Shown here: positions 19,376 to 30,853 of the stretch, one piece after another
Numbering within the stretch: position 1 is the first letter of the stretch
How the letters are laid out: each line of letters begins with the position of its first letter
Source: Pisaster brevispinus
Lineage: Eukaryota; Echinodermata; Asteroidea; Forcipulatida; Asteriidae
DNA length: 64,000 nucleotides
Direction of reading: 5' to 3'
Assembly (NCBI GenBank): GCA_023634235.1
Contig: JAMKCF010000018.1
Coordinates: 8,816,768 to 8,880,767, forward strand
Position numbers and translations under genes: made by a program
Notes under the pieces: model-generated
What the model was told of the DNA's origin: nothing
The model's database searches: none
The model's input: only the letters and a program-made list of their open reading frames with translations

Positions 19376-20556
19376 CAGTGTTGTATGACTCTAGTCCAGG
19401 ACTCGGACTCGAGTCCGTCTCGAGTCCCAATTTCGGTGACTCGGACTTGACTCGAGTCACGTCTGCAAAAGACTCGGACTCGGACTCGGACTCGACTATC
19501 GTGACTCGGACTTGTCCCCGAGGACTCGTGACTTGCGAGTCACGTATTTTCACAAACAATACCTTTTTTCAATATTAAAAACGATTCCGATGATCCGATT
19601 GTCATTCCCGGAGTGCACATGGATGGAGGAATATTAACGTCTTAGCACAAGAAGTACACTGTAGTATGGTGTTGCGAGTAATAGTGTTCGTGATTATTGT
19701 AGTAGTATTGTGTAGTAGATGGCACTGTACATACAGCGCGTGTATGTTCGATTTGTATGTTCAATACGCACAATAACACTGAGATGCACGACACCAATAT
19801 TAATGCTGGTTATCTGTCAACGTTAACACCATAGCCACTGCTTGCGTGAAGCAATTGTGCATATTACCAGGGAAATGGCATGTCTGGTACCTGTAAAACG
19901 CTGCTTGAATTATTGTACTGTGATGGCTGTGTGTTATTTGCACCAGTTTCCACACATGGTCAACACGCACACGCGAAACTTGGTCATGAAACTTTTTTAA
20001 TCATGGCATCCGCCGTTCCGCCCCGTATCGTTTCTTTGACAATTACCAAAGGTGTCCAGTGTCTTTAAGGATTAAGTTTTTAAGAATTTAAGGATTTAAA
20101 ATGATTTTTTTCTCTTCAAAATAACCAATTATATACTGATTTATTTATTTCAGAAAGGTAGGTAGCCAACAAGGTTTATGGTTTAGAGAAAGTTTCTTTA
20201 AATTTGTTGGCTATTAACCTTTCTGAAATAAATAAATCAGTACATAATTGGTTATTTTTAAGAGAAAAAAAAAACATTTTAAATCCTTAAAAGATATTCT
20301 GGATAAGGGGCAAGGAGTTAAACCTCAAATAAAATTGTAACTGCAGGTACATAACTTTGTTTAAATTAAATGTGTTTTATTTTGTCATTTCCAATGCTTA
20401 TTTTACAACATTTGGTTTGCCATCAATATTTAAACAAGTGACTCGTGACTCGGACTCGGATTCGGACCAAGTGACTCGGGACTCGGACTCGGACTCGGAC
20501 CTAATGACTCGTGACTCGGACTCGGACTCGACACAGGTGACTCGACTACAAAACTG
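19376..20556. mobile_element. Non-autonomous hAT-like DNA transposon inserted in a 5S gene
   Basis: The 1181-bp element is flanked by perfect 8-bp target duplications CGCTGAAT (19368-19375 and 20557-20564). Its ends are CAGTGTTGTA and, inverted, CAGTTTTGTA (9 of 10 identical). An 8-bp duplication and CAGNG-type ends are hallmarks of the hAT superfamily. Both subterminal regions (19390-19545 and 20438-20547) are packed with GACTCG/GACTCGG repeats, probably transposase binding sites. No transposase ORF is present. A nested hairpin lies at 20077-20290. The remaining interior (about 19560-20060) has no recognised gene. Confidence 0.88.
20077..20290. repeat. Long hairpin (inverted repeat) nested in the hAT-like element
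   Basis: The arm 20077-20174 (TTAAGGATTTAAAATG...CAGAAAGGTA...GCCAACAA) is largely complementary to 20203-20290 (TTGTTGGCTA...CCTTTCTGAAATAA...AAATCCTTAA) around a loop of about 28 nt. Similar CCAG..TCTTTAAGGAT sequence just outside both arms suggests a foldback MITE nested in the larger element. Confidence 0.75.
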
Positions 20557-20564
20557 CGCTGAAT

Positions 20565-20660
20565 ACACCGGTTCTCGTTTGATCACCGAAGTTAAGCAGC
20601 ATCGGGCCTGGTTAGTACTTGGACGGGAGACCTCCTGGGAATACCGGGTGCGGTAGACAT
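20565..20660 (+). pseudogene. 5S rRNA gene, 3' fragment after the transposon
   Basis: It continues the copy that starts at 19352 from nucleotide 25 onward (ACACCGGTTCTCG...). Box A, IE and box C are present, so pol III could still be recruited and would start within transposon sequence. Confidence 0.9.
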
Positions 20661-20738
20661 CCAGTTTGCCATTCTCTTTTGTTGACTAACAGAAATTTGA
20701 AGAAAACCATTAACCACGTAATTGTATTTAATAAGTTT

Positions 20739-20859
20739 GTCTACGGCCATACTATGCTGAAAACACCGGTTCTCGCTTTATAACCGGTGGTTAAGCAGCG
20801 TTGGGCCAGGTCAGTACTTGGACGGGAGACCTCCTGGGAATACCGGGTGCCGTAGACAT
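20739..20859 (+). rRNA. 5S rRNA variant with palindromic helix III (copy 3 of 6)
   Basis: Same 8-bp palindromic replacement, with an additional GTTGGG for GTCGGG in box A that is shared with copies 22939, 25933 and 27741. Confidence 0.9.
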
Positions 20860-22938
20860 TTTTTTTTTTTTTCCTTTTTTGACTAACAGAAACTTGAAAT
20901 TAACCATTAAGCACATAAATGTATGAAAGCAGTTTGTCTACGGCCATACTACGCTGAAAACACCGGTTCTCGTTTGATCACCGAAGTTAAGCAGCGTCTG
21001 GCCAGGTCAATACTTGGACGGGAGACCTCCTGGGAATACCGGGTGCCGTAGACATCTATTTTGTTTTCGTCCTTTTTTGCAAAACAGAAACTTGAAATTA
21101 ACCATTAAGCACATAAATTTATGAAAGCAGTTTGTCTACGGCCATACTACGCTGAAAACACCGGTTCTCGTTTGATCACCGAAGTTAAGCAGCGTCGGGC
21201 CATGTCAGTACTTGGACGGGAGACCTCCTGGGAATACCGGGTGCCGTAGACATCTTTTTTGTTTCGTTTTTTTTTTCCTTTTTTGACTAACAGAAACTTG
21301 AAATTAACCATTAAGCACATAAATTTATGTAAGCAGTTTGTCTACGGCCATACTACGCTGAAAACACCGGTTCTCGTTTGATCACCGAAGTTAAGCAGCG
21401 TCGGGCCAGGTCAGTACTTGGACCGGAGACCTCCTGGGAATACCGGGTGCCGTAGACATCCAGTTTGTTATTCTCTTTTTTGACTAACAGAAATTTGAAG
21501 AAAACCATTAACCACGTAAGTTTATATAAGAAGATTGTCTACGGCCATACTCAGCTTAAAACACCGGTTCTCGTTTGATCACCGAAGTTAAGCAGCGTCG
21601 GGCTAGGTCAGTACTTGGACGGGAGACCTCCTGGGAATACCGGGTGCCGTAGACATCTATTTTGTTTTTTGTTTTTTCCTTTTTTGACTAACAGAAACTT
21701 GAATCTAACCATTAAGCACATAACTTTATGTAAGCAGTTTGTCTACGGCATACTACGCTGAAAACACCGGTTCTCGTTTGATCACCGAAGTTAAGCAGCG
21801 TCGGGCCACGTCAGTACTTGGACGGGAGACCTCATGGGAATATCGGGTGCAGTAGACATCTATTTTGTTTTCGTTCTTTTTTTGACTAACAGAAACTTGA
21901 AATTAACCATTAAGCACATAAATGTATGAAAGCAGTTTGTCTTCGGCCATACTACGCTGAAAACACCGGTTCTCGTTTGATCACCGAAGTTAAGCAGCGT
22001 CGGGCCAGGTCAGTACTTGGACGGGAGACCTCCTGGGAATACCGGGTGCCGTAGACATCTATTTTGTTTTCGTCCTTTTTTGACTAACAGAAACTTGAAA
22101 TTAACCATTAAGCACATACATTTATGTAAGCGGTTTGTCTACGGCCATACTACGCTTAAAACACAGGTTCTCGTTTGATCACCGAAGTTAAGCAGCGTCG
22201 GGCCAGGTCAGTACTTGGACGGGAGACCTCCTGGGAATACCGGGTGCCGTAGACATCTATTTTGTTTCGTTTTTTTCCTTTTTTGACTAACAGAAACTTG
22301 AAATTAACCATTAAGCACATAAATTTATGTAAGCAGTTTGTCTACGGCCATACTACGCTGAAAACACCGGTTCTCGTTTGATCACCGAAATTAAGCAGCG
22401 TCGGGCCAGGTCAGTACTTGGACCGGAGACCTCCTGTGAATACCGGGTGCCGTAGACATCCAGTTTGTTATTCTCTTTTTTGACTAACAGAAATTTGAAG
22501 AAAACCATTAACCACGTAAGTTTATATAAGAAGATTGTCTACGGCCATACTCAGCTTAAAACACCGGTTCTCGTTTGATCACCGAAGTTAAGCAGCGTCG
22601 GGCTAGGTCAGTACTTGGACGGGAGACCTCCTGGGAATACCGGGTGCCGTAGACATCTATTTTGTTTTTTGTTTTTTCCTTTTTTGACTAACAGAAACTT
22701 GAAATTAACCATTAAGCACATACATTTATGTAAGCGGTTTGTCTACGGCCATACTACGCTAAAAACACAGGTTCTCGTTTGATCACCGAAGTTAAGCAGC
22801 GTCGGGCCAGGTCAGTACTTGGACGGGAGACCTCCTGGGAATACCGGGTGCCGCAGACATCCAGTTTGTTATTCTCCTTTTTTGACTAACAGAAACTTGA
22901 AGAAAACCATTAACCATGTAATTTTATATAAGAAGTTT

Positions 22939-23059
22939 GTCTACGGCCATACTATGCTGAAAACACCGGTTCTCGCTTTATAACCGGTGGTTAAGCAGCG
23001 TTGGGCCAGGTCAGTACTTGGACGGGAGACCTCCTGGGAATACCGGGTGCCGTAGACAT
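22939..23059 (+). rRNA. 5S rRNA variant with palindromic helix III (copy 4 of 6)
   Basis: Same replacement and the GTTGGG variant; it lies at +2200 from copy 3 inside the duplicated 2.2 kb block. Confidence 0.9.
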
Positions 23060-25932
23060 TTTTTTTTTCCTTTTTTGACTAACAGAAACTTGAAATTAAC
23101 CATTAAGCACATAAATGTATGAAAGCAGTTTGTCTACGGCCATACTACGCTGAAAACACCGGTTCTCGTTTGATCACCGAAGTTAAGCAGCGTCTGGCCA
23201 GGTCAATACTTGGACGGGAGACCTCCTGGGAATACCGGGTGCCGTAGACATCTATTTTGTTTTCGTCCTTTTTTGCAAAACAGAAACTTGAAATTAACCA
23301 TTAAGCACATAAATTTATGAAAGCAGTTTGTCTACGGCCATACTACGCTGAAAACACCGGTTCTCGTTTGATCACCGAAGTTAAGCAGCGTCGGGCCAGG
23401 TCAGTACTTGGACGGGAGACCTCCTGGGAATACCGGGTGCCGTAGACATCTATTTTGTTTCGTTTTTTTTTTCCTTTTTTGACTAACAGAAACTTGAAAT
23501 TAACCATTAAGCACATAAATTTATGTAAGCAGTTTGTCTACGGCCATACTACGCTGAAAACACCGGTTCTCGTTTGATCACCGAAGTTAAGCAGCGTCGG
23601 GCCAGGTAAGTACTTGGACCGGAGACCTCCTGGGAATACCGGGTGCCGTAGACATCCAGTTTGTTATTCTCTTTTTTGACTAACAGAAATTTGAAGAAAA
23701 CCATTAACCACGTAAGTTTATATAAGAAGATTGTCTACGGCCATACTCAGCTTAAAACACCGGTTCTCGTTTGATCACCGAAGTTAAGCAGCGTCGGGCT
23801 AGGTCAGTACTTGGACGGGAGACCTCCTGGGAATACCGGGTGCCGTAGACATCTATTTTGTTTTTTGTTTTTTCCTTTTTTGACTAAAAGAAACTTGAAT
23901 CTAACCATTAAGCACATAACTTTATGTAAGCAGTTTGTCTACGGCATACTACGCTGAAAACACCGGTTCTCGTTTGATCACCGAAGTTAAGCAGCGTCGG
24001 GCCACGTCAGTACTTGGACGGGAGACCTCATGGGAATATCGGGTGCAGTAGACATCTTTTTTGTTTTCGTTCTTTTTTTGACTAACAGAAACTTGAAATT
24101 AACCATTAAGCACATAAATGTATGAAAGCAGTTTGTCTTCGGCCATACTACGCTGAAAACACCGGTTCTCGTTTGATCACCGAAGTTAAGCAGCGTCGGG
24201 CCAGGTCAGTACTTGGACGGGAGACCTCCTGGGAATACCGGGTGCCGTAGACATCTATTTTGTTTTCGTCCTTTTTTGACTAACAGAAACTTGAAATTAA
24301 CCATTAAGCACATACATTTATGTAAGCGGTTTGTCTACGGCCATACTACGCTTAAAACACAGGTTCTCGTTTGATCACCGAAGTTAAGCAGCGTCGGGCC
24401 AGGTCAGTACTTGGACGGGAGACCTCCTGGGAATACCGGGTGCCGTAGAAATCTATTTTGTTTCGTTTTTTTTCCTTTTTTGACTAACAGAAACTTGAAA
24501 TTAACCATTAAGCACATAAATTTATGTAAGCAGTTTGTCTACGGCCATACTACGCTGAAAACACCGGTTCTCGTTTGATCACGGAAGTTAAGCAGCGTCG
24601 GGCCAGGTCAGTACTTGGACCGGAGACCTCCTGTGAATACCGGGTGCCGTAGACACCCAGTTTGTTATTCTCTTTTTTGACTAACAGAAATTTGAAGAAA
24701 ACCATTAACCACGTAAGTTTATATAAGAAGATTGTCTACGGCCATACTCAGCTTAAAACACCGGTTCTCGTTTGATCACCGAAGTTAAGCAGCGTCGGGC
24801 TAGGTCAGTACTTGGACGGGAGACCTCCTGGGAATACCGGGTGCCGTAGACATCTATTTTGTTTTTTGTTTTTTCCTTTTTTGACTAACAGAAACTTGAA
24901 TCTAACCATTAAGCACATAACTTTATGTAAGCAGTTTGTCTACGGCATACTACGCTGAAAACACCGGTTCTCGTTTGATCACCGAAGTTAAGCAGCATCG
25001 GGCCACGTCAGTACTTGGACGGGAGACCTCATGGGAATATCGGGTGCAGTAGACATCTATTTTGTTTTCGTTCTTTTTTTGACTAACAGAAACTTGAAAT
25101 TAACCATTAAGCACATAAATGTATGAAAGCAGTTTGTCTTCGGCCATACTCAGCTTAAAACACCGGTGCTCGTTTGATCACCGAAGTTAAGCAGCGTCGG
25201 GCTAGGTCAGTACTTGGACGGGAGACCTCCTGGGAATACCGGGTGCCGTAGACATCTATTTTGTTTTTTGTTTTTTCCTTTTTTGACTAACAGAAACTTG
25301 AATCTAACCATTAAGCACATAACTTTATGTAAGCAGTTTGTCTACGGCATACTACGCTGAAAACACCGGTTCTCGTTTGATCACCGAAGTTAAGCAGCGT
25401 CGGGCCAGGTCAGTACTTGGACGGGAGACCTCCTGGGAATACCGGGTGCCGTAGACATCTATTTTGTTTTCGTCCTTTTTTGACTAACAGAAACTTGAAA
25501 TTAACCATTAAGCACATACATTTATGTAAGCGGTTTGTCTACGGCCATACTACGCTAAAAACACAGGTTCTCGTTTGATCACCGAAGTTAAGCAGCGTCG
25601 GGCCAGGTCAGTACTTGGACGGGAGACCTCCTGGGAATACCGGGTGCCGTAGACATCCAGTTTGTTATTCTCCTTTTTTGACTAACAGAAACTTGTCGAA
25701 AACCATTAACCACGTAATTCTATATGAGAAGTTTGTCTACGGCCATACTTCGCTGAAAACACCGGTTCTCGTTTGATCACCGAAGTAAAGCAGCATCGGG
25801 CCTGGTCGGTACTTGGACGGGAGACCTCCTGGGAATACCGGGTGCCGCAGACATCCAGTTTGTTATTCTCCTTTTTTGACTAACAGAAACTTGAAGAAAA
25901 CCATTAACCATGTAATTTTATATAAGAAGTTT

Positions 25933-26053
25933 GTCTACGGCCATACTATGCTGAAAACACCGGTTCTCGCTTTATAACCGGTGGTTAAGCAGCGTTGGGC
26001 CAGGTCAGTACTTGGACGGGAGACCTCCTGGGAATACCGGGTGCCGTAGACAT
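25933..26053 (+). rRNA. 5S rRNA variant with palindromic helix III (copy 5 of 6)
   Basis: Same replacement and the GTTGGG variant. It is followed by a class 1 spacer with TATTTTG, so a standard terminator is available. Confidence 0.9.
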
Positions 26054-27740
26054 CTATTTTGTTTTGTTTTTTTTTCCTTTTTTGACTAACAGAAACTTGA
26101 AATTAACCATTAAGCACATAAATGTATGAAAGCAGTTTGTCTACGGCCATACTACGCTGAAAACACCGGTTCTCGTTTGATCACCGAAGTTAAGCAGCGT
26201 CGGGCCAGGTCAGTACTTGGACGGGAGACCTCCTGGGAATACCGGGTGCCGTAGACATCTATTTTGTTTTCGTCCTTTTTTGCAAAACAGAAACTTGAAA
26301 TTAACCATTAAGCACATAAATTTATGAAAGCAGTTTGTCTACGGCCATACTACGCTGAAAACACCGGTTCTCGTTTGATCACCGAAGTTAAGCAGCGTCG
26401 GGCCAGGTCAGTACTTGGACGGGAGACCTCCTGGGAATACCGGGTGCCGTAGACATCTATTTTGTTTCGTTTTTTTTTTCCTTTTTTGACTAACAGAAAC
26501 TTGAAATTAACCATTAAGCACATAAATTTATGTAAGCAGTTTGTCTACGGCCATACTACGCTGAAAACACCGGTTCTCGTTTGATCACCGAAGTTAAGCA
26601 GCGTCGGGCCAGGTCAGTACTTGGACCGGAGACCTCCTGGGAATACCGGGTGCCGTAGACATCCAGTTTGTTATTCTCTTTTTTGACTAACAGAAATTTG
26701 AAGAAAACCATTAACCACGTAAGTTTATATAAGAAGATTGTCTACGGCCATACTCAGCTTAAAACACCGGTTCTCGTTTGATCACCGAAGTTAAGCAGCG
26801 TCGGGCTAGGTCAGTACTTGGACGGGAGACCTCCTGGGAATACCGGGTGCCGTAGACATCTATTTTGTTTTTTGTTTTTTCCTTTTTTGACTAACAGAAA
26901 CTTGAATCTAACCATTAAGCACATAACTTTATGTAAGCAGTTTGTCTACGGCATACTACGCTGAAAACACCGGTTCTCGTTTGATCACCGAAGTTAAGCA
27001 GCGTCGGGCCACGTCAGTACTTGGACGGGAGACCTCATGGGAATATCGGGTGCAGTAGACATCTATTTTGTTTTCGTTCTTTTTTTGACTAACAGAAACT
27101 TGAAATTAACCATTAAGCACATAAATGTATGAAAGCAGTTTGTCTTCGGCCATACTACGCTGAAAACACCGGTTCTCGTTTGATCACCGAAGTTAAGCAG
27201 CGTCGGGCCAGGTCAGTACTTGGACGGGAGACCTCCTGGGAATACCGGGTGCCGTAGACATCTATTTTGTTTTCGTCCTTTTTTGACTAACAGAAACTTG
27301 AAATTAACCATTAAGCACATACATTTATGTAAGCGGTTTGTCTACGGCCATACTACGCTTAAAACACAGGTTCTCGTTTGATCACCGAAGTTAAGCAGCG
27401 TCGGGCCAGGTCAGTACTTGGACGGGAGACCTCCTGGGAATACCGGGTGCCGTAGACATCTATTTTGTTTCGTTTTTTTTCCTTTTTTGACTAACAGAAA
27501 CTTGAAATTAACCATTAAGCACATAAATTTATGTAAGCAGTTTGTCTACGGCCATACTACGCTGAAAACACCGGTTCTCGTTTGATCACGGAAGTTAAGC
27601 AGCGTCGGGCCAGGTCAGTACTTGGACCGGAGACCTCCTGTGAATACCGGGTGCCGTAGACACCCAGTTTGTTATTCTCTTTTTTGACTAACAGAAATTT
27701 GAAGAAAACCATTAACCACGTAAGTTTATATAAGAAGATT

Positions 27741-27861
27741 GTCTACGGCCATACTATGCTGAAAACACCGGTTCTCGCTTTATAACCGGTGGTTAAGCAG
27801 CGTTGGGACAGGTCAGTACTTGGACGGGAGACCTCCTGGGAATACCGGGTGCCGTAGACAT
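27741..27861 (+). rRNA. 5S rRNA variant with palindromic helix III (copy 6 of 6)
   Basis: Same replacement, with GTTGGGACAGG in the IE region as a private change. I found no further copy to its right in the remaining 36 kb. Confidence 0.9.
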
Positions 27862-30735
27862 CTATTTTGTTTTTGTTTTTTTTTCCTTTTTTGACTAACA
27901 GAAACTTGAAATTAACCATTAAGCACATAAATGTATGAAAGCAGTTTGTCTACGGCCATACTACGCTGAAAACACCGGTTCTCGTTTGATCACCGAAGTT
28001 AAGCAGCGTCTGGCCAGGTCAATACTTGGACGGGAGACCTCCTGGGAATACCGGGTGCCGTAGACATCTATTTTGTTTTCGTCCTTTTTTGCAAAACAGA
28101 AACTTGAAATTAACCATTAAGCGCATAAATTTATGAAAGCAGTTTGTCTACGGCCATACTACGCTGAAAACACCAGTTCTCGTTTGATCACCGAAGTTAA
28201 GCAGCGTCGGGCCAGGTCAGTACTTGGACGGGAGACCTCCTGGGAATACCGGGTGCCGTAGACATCTATTTTGTTTCGTTTTTTTTTCCATTTTTGACTA
28301 ACAGAAACTTGAAATTAACCATTAAGCACATAAATTTATGTAAGCAGTTTGTCTACGGCCATACTACGCTGAAAACACCGGTTCTCGTTTGATCACCGAA
28401 GTTAAGCAGCGTCGGGCCAGGTCAGTACTTGGACCGGAGACCTCCTGGGAATACCGGGTGCCGTAGACATCCAGTTTGTTATTCTCTTTTTTGACTAACA
28501 GAAATTTGAAGAAAACCATTAACCACGTAAGTTTATATAAGAAGATTGTCTACGGCCATACTCAGCTTTAAACACCGGTTCTCGTTTGATCACCGAAGTT
28601 AAGCAGCGTCGGGCCAGGTCAGTACTTGGACGGGACACCTCCTGGGAATACCGGGTGCAGTAGACATCTATTTTGTTTTTGTCCTTTTTTGACTAACAGA
28701 AACTTGAAATTAACCATTAAGCACATACATTTATGTAAGCAGTTTGTCTACGGCCATACTACGCTGAAAACACCGTTCTCGGTTGATCACCGAAGTAAAG
28801 CAGCGTCGGGCCAGGTCAGTACTTGGACGGGAGACCTACTGGGAATACCGGGAGCAGTAGACATCTATTTTCTTTTCGTCCTTTTTTGACTAACAGAAAC
28901 TTGAAAATAACCATTAAGCACATAAATTTATGTAAGCAGTTTGTCTACGGCCATACTACGCTGAATACACCGGTTCTCGTTTGATCACCGAAGTTAAGCA
29001 GCGTCGGGCCAGGTCAGTACTTGGACGGGAGACCTCCTGGGAATACCAGGTGCCGTAGCATCTATTTTGTTTTCGTCCTTTTTTGACTAACAGCAACTTG
29101 AAATTAACCATTAAGCACATACATTTATGTAAGCAGTTTGTCTAAGGCCTTACTACGCTGAAAACACCGGTTCTCGTTTGATCACCGAAGTTAAGCAGCG
29201 TCGGGCCAGGTCAGTACTTGGACTGGAGACCACATGGGAATACTGGGTGCAGTAGACATCTTTTTTGTTTTCGTCCTTTTTTGACTAACAGAAACTTGAA
29301 ATTAACCATAAAGCACATAATTTTATATAAGAAGTTTGTCTACGGCCATACTATGCTGAAAAAAACGGTTCTCGTTTGATCACCGAAGTTAAGCAGCGTC
29401 AGGCCAGGTCAGTACTTGGACGGGACACCTCCTGGGAATACCGGGTGCAGTAGACATCTATTTTGTTTTTGTCTTTTTTTGACTAACAGAAACTTGAAAT
29501 TAACCATTAAGCACATAAATTTATGTAAGCAGTTTGTCTACGGCCATACTACGCTGAATACACCGGTTCTCGTTTGATCACCGAAGTTAAGCAGCGTCGG
29601 GCTAGGTCAGTACTTGGACGGGAGACCTCCTGGGAATACCGGGTGCCGTACACATGTATTTTGTTTTTGTTTTTTCCTTTTTTGACTAACAGAAACTTGA
29701 AATTAACCTTAAGCACATAAATGTATGAAAGCAGTTTGTCTACGGCCATACTACGCTGAAAACACCGGTTCTCGTTTGATCACGGAAGTTAAGCAGCGTC
29801 TGGCCAGGTCAGTACTTGGACGGGAGACCTCCTGGGAATACCGGGTTACAGTAGACATCTATTTTGTTTTCGTCCTTTTTTGACTAACAGAAACTTGAAA
29901 TTAACCATTAAGCACATAGATTTATGTAAGCAGTTTGTCTACGGCCATACTACGCTGAATACACCGGTTCTCGTTTGATCAACGAAGTTAAGCAGCGTCG
30001 GGCCAGGTCAGTACTTGGACGGGAGACCTCCTGGGAATACCGGGTGCCGTAGACATCTATTTTGTTTTCGTTTTTCTTTTTTTGACTAACAGAAACTTGA
30101 AATTAACCATTAAGCACATACATTTATGTAAGAAGTTTTTCTACGGCCATACTACGCTGAAAACACCGGTTCTCGTTTGATCACCGAAGTTAAGCAGCGT
30201 CTGGCCAGGTCAGTACTTGGACTGGAGACCACATGGGAATACTGGGTTCAGTAGACATCTATTTTGTTTTCGTCCTTTTTTGACTAACATAAACTTGAAA
30301 TTAACCATAAAGCACATAATTTTATATAAGAAGTTTGTCTACGGACATACTATGCTGAAAACAACGGTTCTCGTTTGATCACCGAAGTTAAGCAGCGTCA
30401 GGCCAGGTCAGTACTTGGACGGGACACCTCCTGGGAATACCGGGTGCAGTAGACATCTATTTTGTTTTTGTCTTTTGTTGACTAACAGAAACTTGAAATT
30501 AACCATTAAGCACATAAATTTATGTAAGCGGTTTGTCTACGGCCATACTACGCTGAATACACCGTTCTCGTTTGATCACCGAAGTTAAGCAGCGTCGGGC
30601 TAGGTCAGTACTTGGACGGGAGACCTCCTGGGAATACCGGGTGCCGTACACATGTATTTTGTTTTTGTTTTTTCCTTTTTTGACTAACAGAAACTTGAAA
30701 TTAACCTTAAGCACATAAATGTATGAAACCAGTTT

Positions 30736-30853
30736 GTCTGCGGCCATACTACGCTGAAAACACCGGTTCTCGTGCTGACCGAAGTTAAGCAGCGTCTGGC
30801 CAGGTCAGTACTTGGACGGGAGACCTCCTGGGAATACCGGGTTACAGTAGACA
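30736..30853 (+). pseudogene. 5S rRNA copy with damaged helix III/loop C
   Basis: CTCGTGCTGACCGAAG replaces CTCGTTTGATCACCGAAG, two bases shorter, and the 5' end is GTCTGCGG. The 3' end has the GTTACAGTAGAC variant. It is probably not functional as 5S rRNA. Confidence 0.75.

Larger units (their letters stand above)
20739..26662 (+). rRNA. 5S rRNA genes, block B (30 copies)
   Basis: Starts: 20739, 20936, 21134, 21340, 21537, 21741, 21939, 22137, 22340, 22537, 22741, 22939, 23132, 23330, 23536, 23733, 23937, 24135, 24333, 24537, 24734, 24938, 25136, 25340, 25537, 25735, 25933, 26139, 26337, 26543. The run 20936-22537 recurs at +2196. Diagnostic variants are ATACTCAGCTTAAAACACC (21537, 22537, 23733, 24734) and a one-base deletion CGGCATAC (21741, 23937, 24938, 25340). 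Copies 20739, 22939 and 25933 carry the palindromic helix III. Confidence 0.95.

Noticed and set aside
19880..20068. 62-codon frame inside the hAT-like element as a transposase remnant
   Set aside because: No hAT transposase motif (zinc finger BED, CxxH or RW block) can be seen; the element looks non-autonomous.
28626..28889. Many 60-90 codon frames through the array (for example with RPPGNTGCSRHLF and NRNLKLTIKHI) that look like a conserved protein family
   Set aside because: They are translations of 5S rRNA 3' ends and spacers. Conservation follows from the tandem repeat, and the frames appear on both strands and break at every indel.
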